Source: a virus. From it: a stretch of 64,000 bases of DNA. The stretch lies in IMG/VR virus record IMGVR_UViG_3300046660_000716, positions 62,001 through 126,000 of that record, one strand, 5' to 3'. This document shows positions 1 through 7,958 of the stretch, in pieces. Numbering within the stretch: the stretch's first letter is position 1; the number at the start of each line of letters is the position of its first letter. The notes beneath the pieces are model-generated. The model worked only from the letters and a program-made list of their open reading frames with translations, was not told the DNA's origin and did not search any database. Both the position numbers and the translations under genes were made by a program.

Positions 1-2192
1 GCGGCATCCCGGTCGAGGAGCACCCGCAGCACCCGGGCGTCTCCACGCTGGAGGCCGTCCTGACCAAAGCCCACACGGGCGGCAAGTTCGGCAAGAGTTA
101 CGGCATCTCCGGCGGCCTGCACGGTACGGGTCTGAAAGCGGTCACCGCCACATCCACCCACCTCCGTGCCACCGTCTGGCGCAACGGCCTCGAGAGCGTC
201 CTGGTGTTCAACAACGCCAAGATCGTCGCGCCGCTGGCGTCGACCCCGCTGCCGAAGTCCCAGGCCAAGCTGACCGGCACGCGCATCGAGTTCGTGCTGG
301 ACAAGACCGTGTTCAAGGACGCCACCAGCCTGGTGCCGAACCGCGAGACCCTGCGCCGCATGCTCCGCGAGCGGGCGTACATCAACGCCGGCCTGACGCT
401 GACGCTGAACTGGGCCGGGCAGCCGAGCGAGACCTTCTTCGAGCGCGACGGCATCGCGGCCTTCGCGGCCCACCTGGCTGACGGTAAGCAGATCTTCAAG
501 AAGCCGTGCTACTTCCAGAACCCGGAAGACTCCGAGGTGCGCGTCGCGGTGGCCCTGGCCTGGACCTCCGGCTACGGTCGCGACAACGTGCAGGGCTTCA
601 CCAACAGCGTGCGCCAGAGCGAGGGCGGTACCCACATCACCGGCCTGAAGATGGCTGTACCGCAGGTCATGCGCGCCTACGTCGAAGCGAACGGGATCTT
701 GACTGGAAAGGACAAGGACCTGAAGATCGAGGCGCAGGACTTCTTCGAGGGCGTGATCGCGCTGGTGAGCATCCGCCACAAGTCGCCGGTCTTCAAGGGT
801 CAGCACAAGGGCGGGCTGTCCAACACCGACGCCCAGGGCGCAGTGATCAAGGCGGTCAACACCGCGCTGGCGCAGTGGCTGGAGGAGAATCCGAAGGAGG
901 CTCGCTCGGCCGCCCTTCGCGCGGTCGGTGCCGCCAAGGCCCGCATCGCCGCATCCAAGGCCCGCGAGGCCGTGCGCAAGAACGACGCCGGCACCTTCGG
1001 CATGAAGAACTTCGGCAAGCTGAAGGACTGCGCGTCCAAGGACCCGACCATCAACGAGCTCTTCCTGGTCGAGGGCGACTCCGCGGGCGGCAGCGCCAGC
1101 ATGGGCCGCAACCGCGAGACCCAGGCCATCTACGCCCTGCGCGGCAAGCCGCTCAACTCCTGGGAGGCCGACGCCAACCAGGTAATGAGCAACAACGAGC
1201 TGTCCGACCTGGCCGCCGCCGTGGGCACCGGCCTGTTCAACGACCAGATGACGCAGGAAGAGATCGATGAGCTGATGGCCAAGCTCCGGTACCACAAGAT
1301 CGTCATCCTGGCCGACGCCGACATCGACGGCTCGCACATCGACTGCCTGCTGAACGGCCACTTCTACAAGCACATGCTGCCGCTGATCGAGCGCGGTCAT
1401 ATCTACATCGGGCAGCCCCCGCTGTACCGCGTGACCGAGCGCGGCAAGCACACGTACCTGAAGGACGAGACGGCCCTGCGCGCGTTCTTCCGCAAGCGGG
1501 CCAAGGCGTCCATCGGGGACGACAAGGACCTGCTGGCCCTGGCCGGCGTCGCCACCCAGGTGCGCGGCGCGTTCGAGAAGGCCGCGTCCAGCGTCGGCGT
1601 GACCGCGGCGGACATCTCGCAGGCGTTCGAAGCGGTGATCAGCTACGACCAGAACCGCGAGGACTGGCTGATGGCGTTCGCCGAGCGGCTGGTGTCCATC
1701 CGCGAGCGCGACTGCGAGGCCGTGGAGGCGGGCATGCTGGAGAACGGCGCCGTCATCATGTCCGGCCTCGAACCGAGCGGGCGCTTCTTCACCACGGTGG
1801 TGAACGACGTGTTCTACGGCGCGGTGGCCGAGACGTGGAAGACCATCGGCGAGCTGATGGACGACGACTCCTTCGCGAACATCAACCACGGCGAGCCGCG
1901 CTCGATCGGCGAGCTGGTGTCGCGCGATCTCTTCCAGCTGGCCAAGGAGATCGAGCGTATCTCCACCAAGGGCATCTCCATCCAGCGCATCAAGGGGCTG
2001 GGCGAGATGCAGGCGGAGGAGCTGGGGGAAACCACGCTCGATCCGGCCACCCGCCGCATGGTGCGCGTGAGGGTCAGCGACTTCGACTCCACGGGCGCTT
2101 TCATCCGCGACATGCTCAGCAAGAGCACGGTGCCGGCCCGCGTCGAGATCATTCGCTCGACGCACATCGACAGCGAGATGGTGGACGCCTGA
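1..2192 (+). CDS. Type II DNA topoisomerase subunit B (GyrB/ParE-like), 5' end cut by window edge
   Basis: The reading frame is open from base 3, so 729 residues are visible and the true start lies upstream; the ATG at 204 is internal. The first visible residues continue the GHKL ATPase domain (RGIPV-like start, then SGGLHGTGLKAV). The TOPRIM domain is clear: VEGDSAGGSA near visible residue 356 and DADIDGSH at about 438-445, which bind the catalytic metal. The end has the conserved IKGLGEMQAEEL segment and an ETTLDP segment. It should supply ATP hydrolysis and part of the DNA cleavage core, acting with the A subunit at 9442. GyrB and ParE cannot be separated here. It overlaps the next start as TGATG. 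Confidence 0.95.
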   Translation, partial: GIPVEEHPQHPGVSTLEAVLTKAHTGGKFGKSYGISGGLHGTGLKAVTATSTHLRATVWRNGLESVLVFNNAKIVAPLASTPLPKSQAKLTGTRIEFVLDKTVFKDATSLVPNRETLRRMLRERAYINAGLTLTLNWAGQPSETFFERDGIAAFAAHLADGKQIFKKPCYFQNPEDSEVRVAVALAWTSGYGRDNVQGFTNSVRQSEGGTHITGLKMAVPQVMRAYVEANGILTGKDKDLKIEAQDFFEGVIALVSIRHKSPVFKGQHKGGLSNTDAQGAVIKAVNTALAQWLEENPKEARSAALRAVGAAKARIAASKAREAVRKNDAGTFGMKNFGKLKDCASKDPTINELFLVEGDSAGGSASMGRNRETQAIYALRGKPLNSWEADANQVMSNNELSDLAAAVGTGLFNDQMTQEEIDELMAKLRYHKIVILADADIDGSHIDCLLNGHFYKHMLPLIERGHIYIGQPPLYRVTERGKHTYLKDETALRAFFRKRAKASIGDDKDLLALAGVATQVRGAFEKAASSVGVTAADISQAFEAVISYDQNREDWLMAFAERLVSIRERDCEAVEAGMLENGAVIMSGLEPSGRFFTTVVNDVFYGAVAETWKTIGELMDDDSFANINHGEPRSIGELVSRDLFQLAKEIERISTKGISIQRIKGLGEMQAEELGETTLDPATRRMVRVRVSDFDSTGAFIRDMLSKSTVPARVEIIRSTHIDSEMVDA

Positions 2193-2497
2193 TGCGGTGC
2201 GACCACCGGGTCGCGCTGGTGGGGAACATCGACATACAGGAATCCGGCTGGGATGCGGGCGTGCGCAGGTACGCCCGGCTCCTGGCCTCCTGGTACGCGC
2301 TGGGCGAGGAGCGGCCGGCGGTACGCGTGCCGAGGCCCGGCAGCGTGGTCGTCCACAACTTCTGCCCGGACTGCGGGCGGCGGCTGGACGATCTGAAGGT
2401 TCGCGCTCTGCTGCACGACGCCTACGTGGCACCGATGGTGCTGCTCGGGCGCGAGGAGTACGTGGAGGAACTGAAACACATGGAGAGCGGCGCTTAG
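2192..2497 (+). CDS. Small protein with a CPDCGR zinc-knuckle half motif
   Basis: This 101-residue protein starts at the ATG that shares a base with the topoisomerase stop (TGATG), so it is probably translationally coupled. One CxxC pair (CPDCGR) lies near the middle, with no second pair, so a full zinc ribbon is not supported. No family was recognised. Confidence 0.7.
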   Translation: MRCDHRVALVGNIDIQESGWDAGVRRYARLLASWYALGEERPAVRVPRPGSVVVHNFCPDCGRRLDDLKVRALLHDAYVAPMVLLGREEYVEELKHMESGA

Positions 2498-2543
2498 GTC
2501 GCTCGTCGATCAACTGAACATCGCAACCGGGACGGGAACCACC

Positions 2544-2780
2544 ATGGCACACCGCCCCCTGAACCTCCCGGGGACCCACGAGTTCTTCGACATCCGCGAT
2601 GCCCAGAAGGCCGCCGACCTCGGCATGATACGGCCAGGGGCCATCGTCATGGTGGAGGGGAAAGCCTTCAAGGCCCTCTACTACGACGAGGAGAAGCGGG
2701 TCGTCCTCGTGGGCGGCCCTGACTACACATTGGGAAGCAGGGACCACCTGCTCCTGCCAGCAGACAAGAGAAGGAAGTGA
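2544..2780 (+). CDS. Hypothetical protein, 78 aa
   Basis: A short acidic/basic mixed protein. Its middle segment (GAIVMVEGKAFKALYYDEE) looks like a small beta-barrel. The start follows the leader GGGACGGGAACCACC. It ends two bases before the next gene's ATG. Function unknown. Confidence 0.7.
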   Translation: MAHRPLNLPGTHEFFDIRDAQKAADLGMIRPGAIVMVEGKAFKALYYDEEKRVVLVGGPDYTLGSRDHLLLPADKRRK

Positions 2781-2782
2781 CA

Positions 2783-3733
2783 ATGGAACTGATCCAGTAC
2801 GACGCGTGGATGGGCGGCCAGATCGTGGACACGTTCGGCGCCGCCGACAAGGCCCAGGCCAAGCGCCTCGCCATACAGCGCATCTCGCAGACGAAGGAGG
2901 GCGTGTTCGCCAGCGTCGTCGTCTGCCGCAAGGACGCCAGCGAGTCGGAGAAGGAGAACGCCTGGGCCGAGTCGCTGAACGACGCAGACCTGCGCGACGA
3001 CCACCCGCCGGAGGGACGCATGTCCAGCGTGACCGTGGGCGCCCCGGTCGAGAGCGCGGTCAACGCCGACCTCGTGGCGGACTACTCGATGACGTTCCGC
3101 ACCACCGACGGCTCGGAGCTCATCACGTTCGGTAAGGAAGCCGTGATCTACCGCGGTCGCCTGCTGACGGACGAGAAGGAGATCGTGGACGGCATGCGCG
3201 CGTTCCTGCGCAACACCATGAAGCCGACGCCCCGCGACGGCGTGATCAGCCGCGTGGTGTTCTCGGTCGCGACGCGGCACGTCATCAGCAAGATCGCCGG
3301 CCTGATCGCCAAGGAGACGGTCGAGGCCATCCAGCGCCTCGGGTTCCGGTCCGAGCCCGAGATCCGCGACTCCGGCATGCTGGTGGCGACCATGTACAGC
3401 GGGCTGGTGCCGGTCGAGGCCTTCGACGCCGTGGAGATCCACGACATGACGGTCAGCCTGGAGGACGGCGGGTTCGTTCCGCTCAACCTCCCGACGGACC
3501 GCGCGTGCGCGTTCTCCGTCCAGGCCCACTACGTCCGCGGCGGCGTGGACACGGTGGCGGACTTCCGGTTCGACCCGGACGACGCACACTCGAAGGCGGT
3601 CGCCACCATGGCGGCCAACGAGCTGGCGAACTCGCTCGGCAGCATGATCATGGCGGCCTCGCCGGACCTGAAGCGCGGCTTCGTCCTGCGCGGCGTCCCG
3701 GACCTGCCCGTGTCTGGCAGCAGGGGAGGCTGA
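2783..3733 (+). CDS. Hypothetical protein, 316 aa
   Basis: The start is the ATG at 2783, placed 8 bases after AGAAGGAAG; an in-frame GTG at 2777 overlaps the preceding stop and is less likely. The protein is an alpha/beta mixture without transmembrane segments or recognised motifs. Its C-terminal part has a long helical stretch (AVATMAANELANSLGSMIM). Confidence 0.75.
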   Translation: MELIQYDAWMGGQIVDTFGAADKAQAKRLAIQRISQTKEGVFASVVVCRKDASESEKENAWAESLNDADLRDDHPPEGRMSSVTVGAPVESAVNADLVADYSMTFRTTDGSELITFGKEAVIYRGRLLTDEKEIVDGMRAFLRNTMKPTPRDGVISRVVFSVATRHVISKIAGLIAKETVEAIQRLGFRSEPEIRDSGMLVATMYSGLVPVEAFDAVEIHDMTVSLEDGGFVPLNLPTDRACAFSVQAHYVRGGVDTVADFRFDPDDAHSKAVATMAANELANSLGSMIMAASPDLKRGFVLRGVPDLPVSGSRGG

Positions 3734-3785
3734 CATCATGCAAGACGGAATCATTCTCAACGGACACAAAAAAGGAGCAGCACAG

Positions 3786-4034
3786 ATGATAGGAATGATC
3801 CCAACGGCGGAGCCGACGTGGACTTCAGAGGACGAAGAAACCTTGATGGCCTTGATGCGCCGCCGCCAGGAATTCGAGGGTCTCAAGCGCGATCGGGTGA
3901 AGCAGGCCGTAAACCTCTTCTTCGACGACAACCTGACGGTCGATGGCATCATTGATGGCCTGATCTCGCAGTCCGGTCACGTGTTGATCGCGCTGGAGGC
4001 GTACCGTCCCGAATGGGCCAGGGACGCGAAGTGA
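3786..4034 (+). CDS. Hypothetical protein, 82 aa
   Basis: The start at 3786 follows AAAGGAGCAGCACAG, the usual leader style of this phage. An upstream in-frame ATG at 3738 after GGGGAGG would add 16 residues and cannot be excluded. The predicted protein is helical and charged (MALMRRRQEFEGLKRDRVKQ). Its stop overlaps the next GTG start (GTGA). Confidence 0.65.
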   Translation: MIGMIPTAEPTWTSEDEETLMALMRRRQEFEGLKRDRVKQAVNLFFDDNLTVDGIIDGLISQSGHVLIALEAYRPEWARDAK

Positions 4035-4387
4035 TCCACGTCTACAACATCGTCCGGGCGTCCATGAACGGCGCCCCGGACGAACCGCTGCGCGCCGACG
4101 TCGTGTCCACGCACATCAACCCGAAGTTCAACGACCGCGCCGAGAAGTCGGCGACGCTGGCCTTCGAGGCCGCGTGCCAGGAGTTCCGGCGCGCGACGAT
4201 CGGCACGGACTACGAGCTGCTGGAGGAGCACGACTACTCGCGCTCCGACATGACCGGCCACTACATGCGCCTGGAGGCGGACCCGAAGGCGCCGAGCACC
4301 ATGATGCGCCTGCAGTTCACGCTGCGCCACCGCAACGGGGAGCTGCGCCACGTGACGTTTCAGCTCGTGCAGAGCTGCATAGCCTAG
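4031..4387 (+). CDS. Hypothetical protein, 118 aa
   Basis: I chose the GTG at 4031 because it overlaps the preceding stop (GTGA) and has AGGGA 7 bases upstream. An ATG at 4013 would add 6 residues. The second half is beta-rich (MMRLQFTLRHRNGELRHVTF). No family was recognised. Confidence 0.65.
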   Translation: MIHVYNIVRASMNGAPDEPLRADVVSTHINPKFNDRAEKSATLAFEAACQEFRRATIGTDYELLEEHDYSRSDMTGHYMRLEADPKAPSTMMRLQFTLRHRNGELRHVTFQLVQSCIA

Positions 4388-4397
4388 GAGGCGTGCC

Positions 4398-5426
4398 ATG
4401 TCTGTCTACACCGATATATATCAGTGGGCCGTGCAGACAACCAGCACGACCGCGACGTACTACACCACCAGCACAATGGGCGCCACGACATCCGGCGCCT
4501 TCATCACCACCCCCGCCGTCTGGCGCTCCGTCGAGGAGTGGGACGACGGGGGAAGAGGGGGTTGGCAGAGCGCCGACGCCCAATCCAACGGAATCAACCA
4601 AGGAGATCACCTAATGCGCGTATCAGAATTCACCCCCGGCGACGCCGACCGCTCAGTCTGGCAGAAGCCCCGCGACCTGTGGACCCTGTGGGTCGACGGC
4701 AACGTGAGCGGCCACCACCGGGGCGTACACGTCGCAAGCTTCCATCAGTCCATCAAGGTGGAGGAGCGCCGCAGCCTCGCGCTGCACATCGCCGACGTGA
4801 TGAACCGCGTCCCCGGCACCAAGTCCCTGGGCACCTGGACCCCGGCCGGCACGAGCTCGATCGCGCTGGACGGCAAGAAGGCCGTCACCTTCTCGACGCA
4901 CCTCGCCGAGGACACCTACAAGCACTTCGTCCAGATCGCCTGCGAGCGCCTGAGCGCCGACGTGCCGGAAGCCGAGCCGCAGCCGGAGGCGCCCGCGCTG
5001 GATTGGGGTCACACGTCCAAGGTGACGTTCGAAGCCACCGCCTTCGTCGCCGACCCGAGCCTCTACGAGGGCTGCGTGATGCAGGACACCCTGATCGGCT
5101 ACAACGACGCGGCGCGCATCGCCGGCCTCCTGCCGCCCGAAGTGATGGCCGTGACCTCGGCGCGCATCTCGGTGGACGATGACCAGCCCGAGGGCGACGC
5201 AAAGATCTTCATCAGCGTCACGCTGCTGGTCGATCTGCCGGAGGACCAGGCCGCACGCATCCCGGTCCCGGAGCAGCTGCTGAACACGGTCGCCGCGCTG
5301 ATCCCGACCGAGGGCGCTCCCGGGTTCGACATCGACGCGGCATGGGAGGTGTCCGACACCGACGAGACCCTGCCGACCGACATGGCGGAAGCCACCTCGG
5401 CCGTGTCCTACCGGCCGCAAGCGTAG
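4398..5426 (+). CDS. Hypothetical protein with two plausible starts (4398 and 4614)
   Basis: The frame is open from ATG 4398, preceded by TAGGAGGCGTGCC (342 residues). A second in-frame ATG at 4614 is preceded by CAACCAAGGAGATCACCTA, which looks exactly like a gene leader in this genome (271 residues). Residues 1-45 are Thr/Ser-rich. The codons just before 4614 (GGG GGA AGA GGG GGT) are unlike the rest of the gene, so the first 72 codons may be a separate small cistron that lost its stop. The C-terminal part has an acidic segment (ISVDDDQPEGDAKIFISVTL). Function unknown. Confidence 0.6.
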   Translation: MSVYTDIYQWAVQTTSTTATYYTTSTMGATTSGAFITTPAVWRSVEEWDDGGRGGWQSADAQSNGINQGDHLMRVSEFTPGDADRSVWQKPRDLWTLWVDGNVSGHHRGVHVASFHQSIKVEERRSLALHIADVMNRVPGTKSLGTWTPAGTSSIALDGKKAVTFSTHLAEDTYKHFVQIACERLSADVPEAEPQPEAPALDWGHTSKVTFEATAFVADPSLYEGCVMQDTLIGYNDAARIAGLLPPEVMAVTSARISVDDDQPEGDAKIFISVTLLVDLPEDQAARIPVPEQLLNTVAALIPTEGAPGFDIDAAWEVSDTDETLPTDMAEATSAVSYRPQA

Positions 5427-5446
5427 CACCCTCCCTCCGGCGATCC

Positions 5447-5453
5447 ATATCAT
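5447..5453 (+). promoter_or_regulatory. ATATCAT promoter-like motif before the 5506 gene
   Basis: CATATCAT lies in a short intergenic gap 52 bases before the start codon. TATCAT fits a sigma70-type -10 hexamer with one mismatch. It is one of eleven gap or gene-end copies of ATATNAT in this window. No clear -35 box is present. Confidence 0.5.
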
Positions 5454-5463
5454 GTGGTCGACA

Positions 5464-5481
5464 GGAGGGAACTCTCCCTCC
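5464..5481 (+). promoter_or_regulatory. Leader hairpin (GGAGGGA / ACTC loop / TCCCTCC)
   Basis: A perfect 7-bp stem with a 4-base loop between the promoter motif and the ribosome-binding site of the 5506 gene. There is no T-run, so it looks like a 5' untranslated hairpin rather than a terminator. Confidence 0.45.
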
Positions 5482-5505
5482 GCTCAACCACACAAGGAGA
5501 TACAC

Positions 5506-5952
5506 ATGAAATCGAAACTCGCAGCAGCCCTCGCCATGGCGGCCTCGATGGTCGCCTGCCACAACGTCCAGGCCGCCAGCATGGAGGTCATCAAGAACTT
5601 CGACCAGTTCCTGGGCGCGGTGCACCGCAGCAAGGTGCAGGGCGAGTACACCGACAAGCGCATCAACTACGATGCGTTCGTCAGCCGCGTCGGCACCATG
5701 ATGGCCAACGACCACAAGTCGACCATCTACTTCGCCGAGCTCGGCCCGGTCCGCACCGGCGACCACGTGTCGCCCGGCCTGAGCAACATGACCTGCGTCC
5801 TGCGCAAGCAGGATTACGATCGCGTGCACAACGGCAACCGCATCGCATTCAACGGCGTCATCAAGCAGGTGACCGTCGATCCGCGCTGGAACGGCACGGT
5901 CGGCATGCGCGTGGACGAGCACACCGTCATCGCCGTCTGCGAGGTGGAGTGA
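5506..5952 (+). CDS. Exported protein with N-terminal signal peptide, 148 aa
   Basis: The start follows CACAAGGAGATACAC. Residues 1-23 form a typical Sec signal (MKSKLAAALAMAASMVACHNVQA), with VQA-AS as a likely signal peptidase I site. The SMVAC segment is only a weak lipobox. The mature part of about 125 residues has one Cys pair (TCVL and AVCE) and short beta-strands. It probably acts in the host periplasm, but the family was not recognised. It sits behind its own promoter motif and starts a three-gene group ending in a terminator at 6603. Confidence 0.75.
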   Translation: MKSKLAAALAMAASMVACHNVQAASMEVIKNFDQFLGAVHRSKVQGEYTDKRINYDAFVSRVGTMMANDHKSTIYFAELGPVRTGDHVSPGLSNMTCVLRKQDYDRVHNGNRIAFNGVIKQVTVDPRWNGTVGMRVDEHTVIAVCEVE

Positions 5953-6398
5953 TGCGAATGGTGTACATCAAGTACGATGCGGAAAACGTGCGGAGGGACC
6001 TGGAAGCGTTGGGCGTGCAGCCCTACCGCTTCGTGGACACCAAGGGCTTCGGTCCTTCCGCCGAGCTGGTCGAACAGGCCGCCGCACTCAACAAAGAGCT
6101 GCTGTCCAACGATTACCTGGTCCATCCCGTCTTCCACGATGACGAGTGGATGGGAGAGTGGAAGTTCGCGCTGGTCGACCTGGGGCTCCAGACCGGGCCG
6201 CTGCCGGCGCGAGTCCTGACCGAGTTCATCGTGCCGAAGCACGCCGACTGGCACACGCTGTACCTCTTCGGCGAGGCCTGCCGCACGACCTGGCACCAGG
6301 CCAAGCTGGTGGGCAAAGCCGTGATGCTGGCTGGCCAGCTGCGCCAGACTTGCTCGCAGACTGGCGTGCCGGTTGAGCTCATCGTGGCGCACTTATGA
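5952..6398 (+). CDS. Hypothetical protein, 148 aa
   Basis: The start overlaps the upstream stop (TGATG), implying coupling to the exported-protein gene. The protein is soluble and alpha/beta, with a helix-rich C-terminus (LVGKAVMLAGQLRQTCSQ). No family was recognised. Confidence 0.7.
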   Translation: MRMVYIKYDAENVRRDLEALGVQPYRFVDTKGFGPSAELVEQAAALNKELLSNDYLVHPVFHDDEWMGEWKFALVDLGLQTGPLPARVLTEFIVPKHADWHTLYLFGEACRTTWHQAKLVGKAVMLAGQLRQTCSQTGVPVELIVAHL

Positions 6399-6592
6399 TA
6401 GAGCCGCGCGAGATAGCCGGGCGACAGAATGCCCGCCACGTCGGCGACTGGATCTGCCAGGGCGTCACAGACGACTTCGGTACCCTGACCGGCATCTTCG
6501 AGCTGCCGCCGGGCGCCTACGCTGCACGCTACAGCTGGTTCTGGGACACGGACTACGAGTTCGAGTTCTTCGGCGCCGGACCCCGCCGCTAG
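6395..6592 (+). CDS. Small hypothetical protein, 65 aa
   Basis: The ATG overlaps the upstream stop (ATGA). The protein is rich in aromatic residues towards the end (YSWFWDTDYEFEFF). It is the last gene before the terminator at 6603. Function unknown. Confidence 0.65.
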   Translation: MIEPREIAGRQNARHVGDWICQGVTDDFGTLTGIFELPPGAYAARYSWFWDTDYEFEFFGAGPRR

Positions 6593-6602
6593 GGGAGGAA
6601 GA

Positions 6603-6628
6603 GGGGTCGCCGGACCCCCTCTTTTTTT
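6603..6628 (+). terminator. Intrinsic terminator
   Basis: GGGGTC, loop GCCG, GACCCC, followed by CT and seven T residues. It closes the 5506-6592 gene group. Confidence 0.8.
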
Positions 6629-6652
6629 CAGCACAAAGACAGCGAAGAATCC

Positions 6653-6659
6653 ATATTAT
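6653..6659 (+). promoter_or_regulatory. ATATTAT variant promoter motif
   Basis: CATATTAT lies between the terminator at 6603 and the start at 6693. Its spacing to the start codon (33 bases) matches the ATATCAT copies elsewhere, so it probably restarts transcription. Confidence 0.5.
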
Positions 6660-6692
6660 ACCAATGCTATAGCAATTCCAAGAGAGGAAACC

Positions 6693-7061
6693 ATGGAAAC
6701 ATTTCACTTCACGCGCTTGAACGAGTTTCACTTCAAGCGTCTGCTGGACTACGTGCGCGGTCAGAAGTTCCCGATCCGGTTCAAGACGTCCCGGGACGGC
6801 GTGCTGCACTTCACGGCGCACTTGGACCCAGCCTACGAACTTGACTTCCAGCTGACTGCTGCCGACGTCATGAGCGAAGCAGCCATTGGCGCCCTCGGCA
6901 TCACGAGCTACCTGGAGAAGATATCGTCCAACATGTGCAGGGCCGTCGAGGCGGCGTTCTGCATGCGCGAGATGTTTGACGAAAACGGCGTGGTCACCGA
7001 GCTCGGTAAGAACTTCCCGGATCTGATCAAGTCCACCATCGAGTATATCGATGGAAATTAG
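6693..7061 (+). CDS. Hypothetical protein, 122 aa
   Basis: The start follows CCAAGAGAGGAAACC. It is the first gene after a terminator plus promoter pair. The protein is soluble and mixed alpha/beta with no recognised motif. It overlaps the NADAR gene by 11 bases. Confidence 0.75.
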   Translation: METFHFTRLNEFHFKRLLDYVRGQKFPIRFKTSRDGVLHFTAHLDPAYELDFQLTAADVMSEAAIGALGITSYLEKISSNMCRAVEAAFCMREMFDENGVVTELGKNFPDLIKSTIEYIDGN

Positions 7062-7536
7062 GTCCGGCGCCGGCTACCCGGCATCCGCGCTGAGCAACTT
7101 CGCCGCCCACTTCTTCGTCTTCGACGGCGTGGAGTGCGGATCGATGGAGGGTCTCCTGCAGGCGCTCAAGTTCGACAAGCCGCACGTCCAGGCGAACGTT
7201 TGCCGCATGACGGGCATGGCGGCCAAGATCCGCGGTAAGAAGCGCAACAAGGCGTGGCAGTCCAAGCAGACGCTCTGGTGGAAGGGAGCGGCCTACGACC
7301 GACACGGAGCCGAGTACCAGGCCCTGCTCGACAGCGCGTACGGCGCGCTCGCGGACCAGAACGAGGGCTTCCGCCGGGCGCTGCTCGCCACGGGAAAGTC
7401 CGTTTTCACCCACGCGCTCGGCAGCTCCAAGGAGTCCGAGACCGTCCTGACCGCCAGGGAGTTCTGCTCCCGGCTCCACGCGATCCGCAATCGCATAACG
7501 AAACCCTGTGATCCGCCGACGAGGAAAACCAAATGA
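7051..7536 (+). CDS. NADAR / YbiA-like family protein
   Basis: The 161-residue protein has the family hallmarks in order: SNFA near residue 15, SMEGLLQALKF at 31-41, a Q..VC.M.G..AK segment at 47-59, LWWKG at 75-79, EYQ at 88, and TVLTAREFC near 130. Its length matches the single-domain family (DUF1768, N-glycosidase/NADAR fold). Family members act on NAD-, ADP-ribose- or riboflavin-derived N-glycosidic bonds, and some remove ADP-ribose from guanine in DNA as antitoxins to DarT1. A phage copy may undo a DarT-type defence; that role is inferred. Confidence 0.85.
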   Translation: MEIRSGAGYPASALSNFAAHFFVFDGVECGSMEGLLQALKFDKPHVQANVCRMTGMAAKIRGKKRNKAWQSKQTLWWKGAAYDRHGAEYQALLDSAYGALADQNEGFRRALLATGKSVFTHALGSSKESETVLTAREFCSRLHAIRNRITKPCDPPTRKTK

Positions 7537-7943
7537 GCGAGCGAACCGAAGAGACGTTCGACGAGTACTGCGAGCGCCAGCGCCGGCAGTTCTGGTGGCT
7601 CGCCCGGTGGATGGCGTTCATCATCGCCGCGATGATAGTTCACCTGGCGGTGAGCATATACTGTGGCGATCGCGATTCCGCGATCAATCGCCGCGAGATG
7701 GCGATCGCCGGCCACGTGCCGGCGGCTCTCACGGCGCCGCGCCCGGTCCGCGTCGGAGACACGATGTTCTGGTACGACAGGCGAGGGCACGGCAAGCGGC
7801 AAGCCCAGATCTACTGGTGCGAGGGCATCGGCGGCCGATACGAGTCGCTGGGGATGTGCCGCCTCAGCCACGTGCTCACCGAGGAGGACATGGCGCGCAT
7901 GCAGCACCTAGACATCCGCCTCGGCGACAGAGTTCGATTTTAA
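7533..7943 (+). CDS. Single-pass membrane protein, 136 aa
   Basis: The ATG overlaps the NADAR stop. One hydrophobic helix lies at about residues 22-44 (ARWMAFIIAAMIVHLAVSIY), preceded by a charged Arg-rich N-terminus, which suggests an N-in inner-membrane protein. The roughly 90-residue C-terminal domain contains two cysteines. No family was recognised. Confidence 0.7.
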   Translation: MSERTEETFDEYCERQRRQFWWLARWMAFIIAAMIVHLAVSIYCGDRDSAINRREMAIAGHVPAALTAPRPVRVGDTMFWYDRRGHGKRQAQIYWCEGIGGRYESLGMCRLSHVLTEEDMARMQHLDIRLGDRVRF

Positions 7944-7958
7944 CGAAAGGAAGACCAA

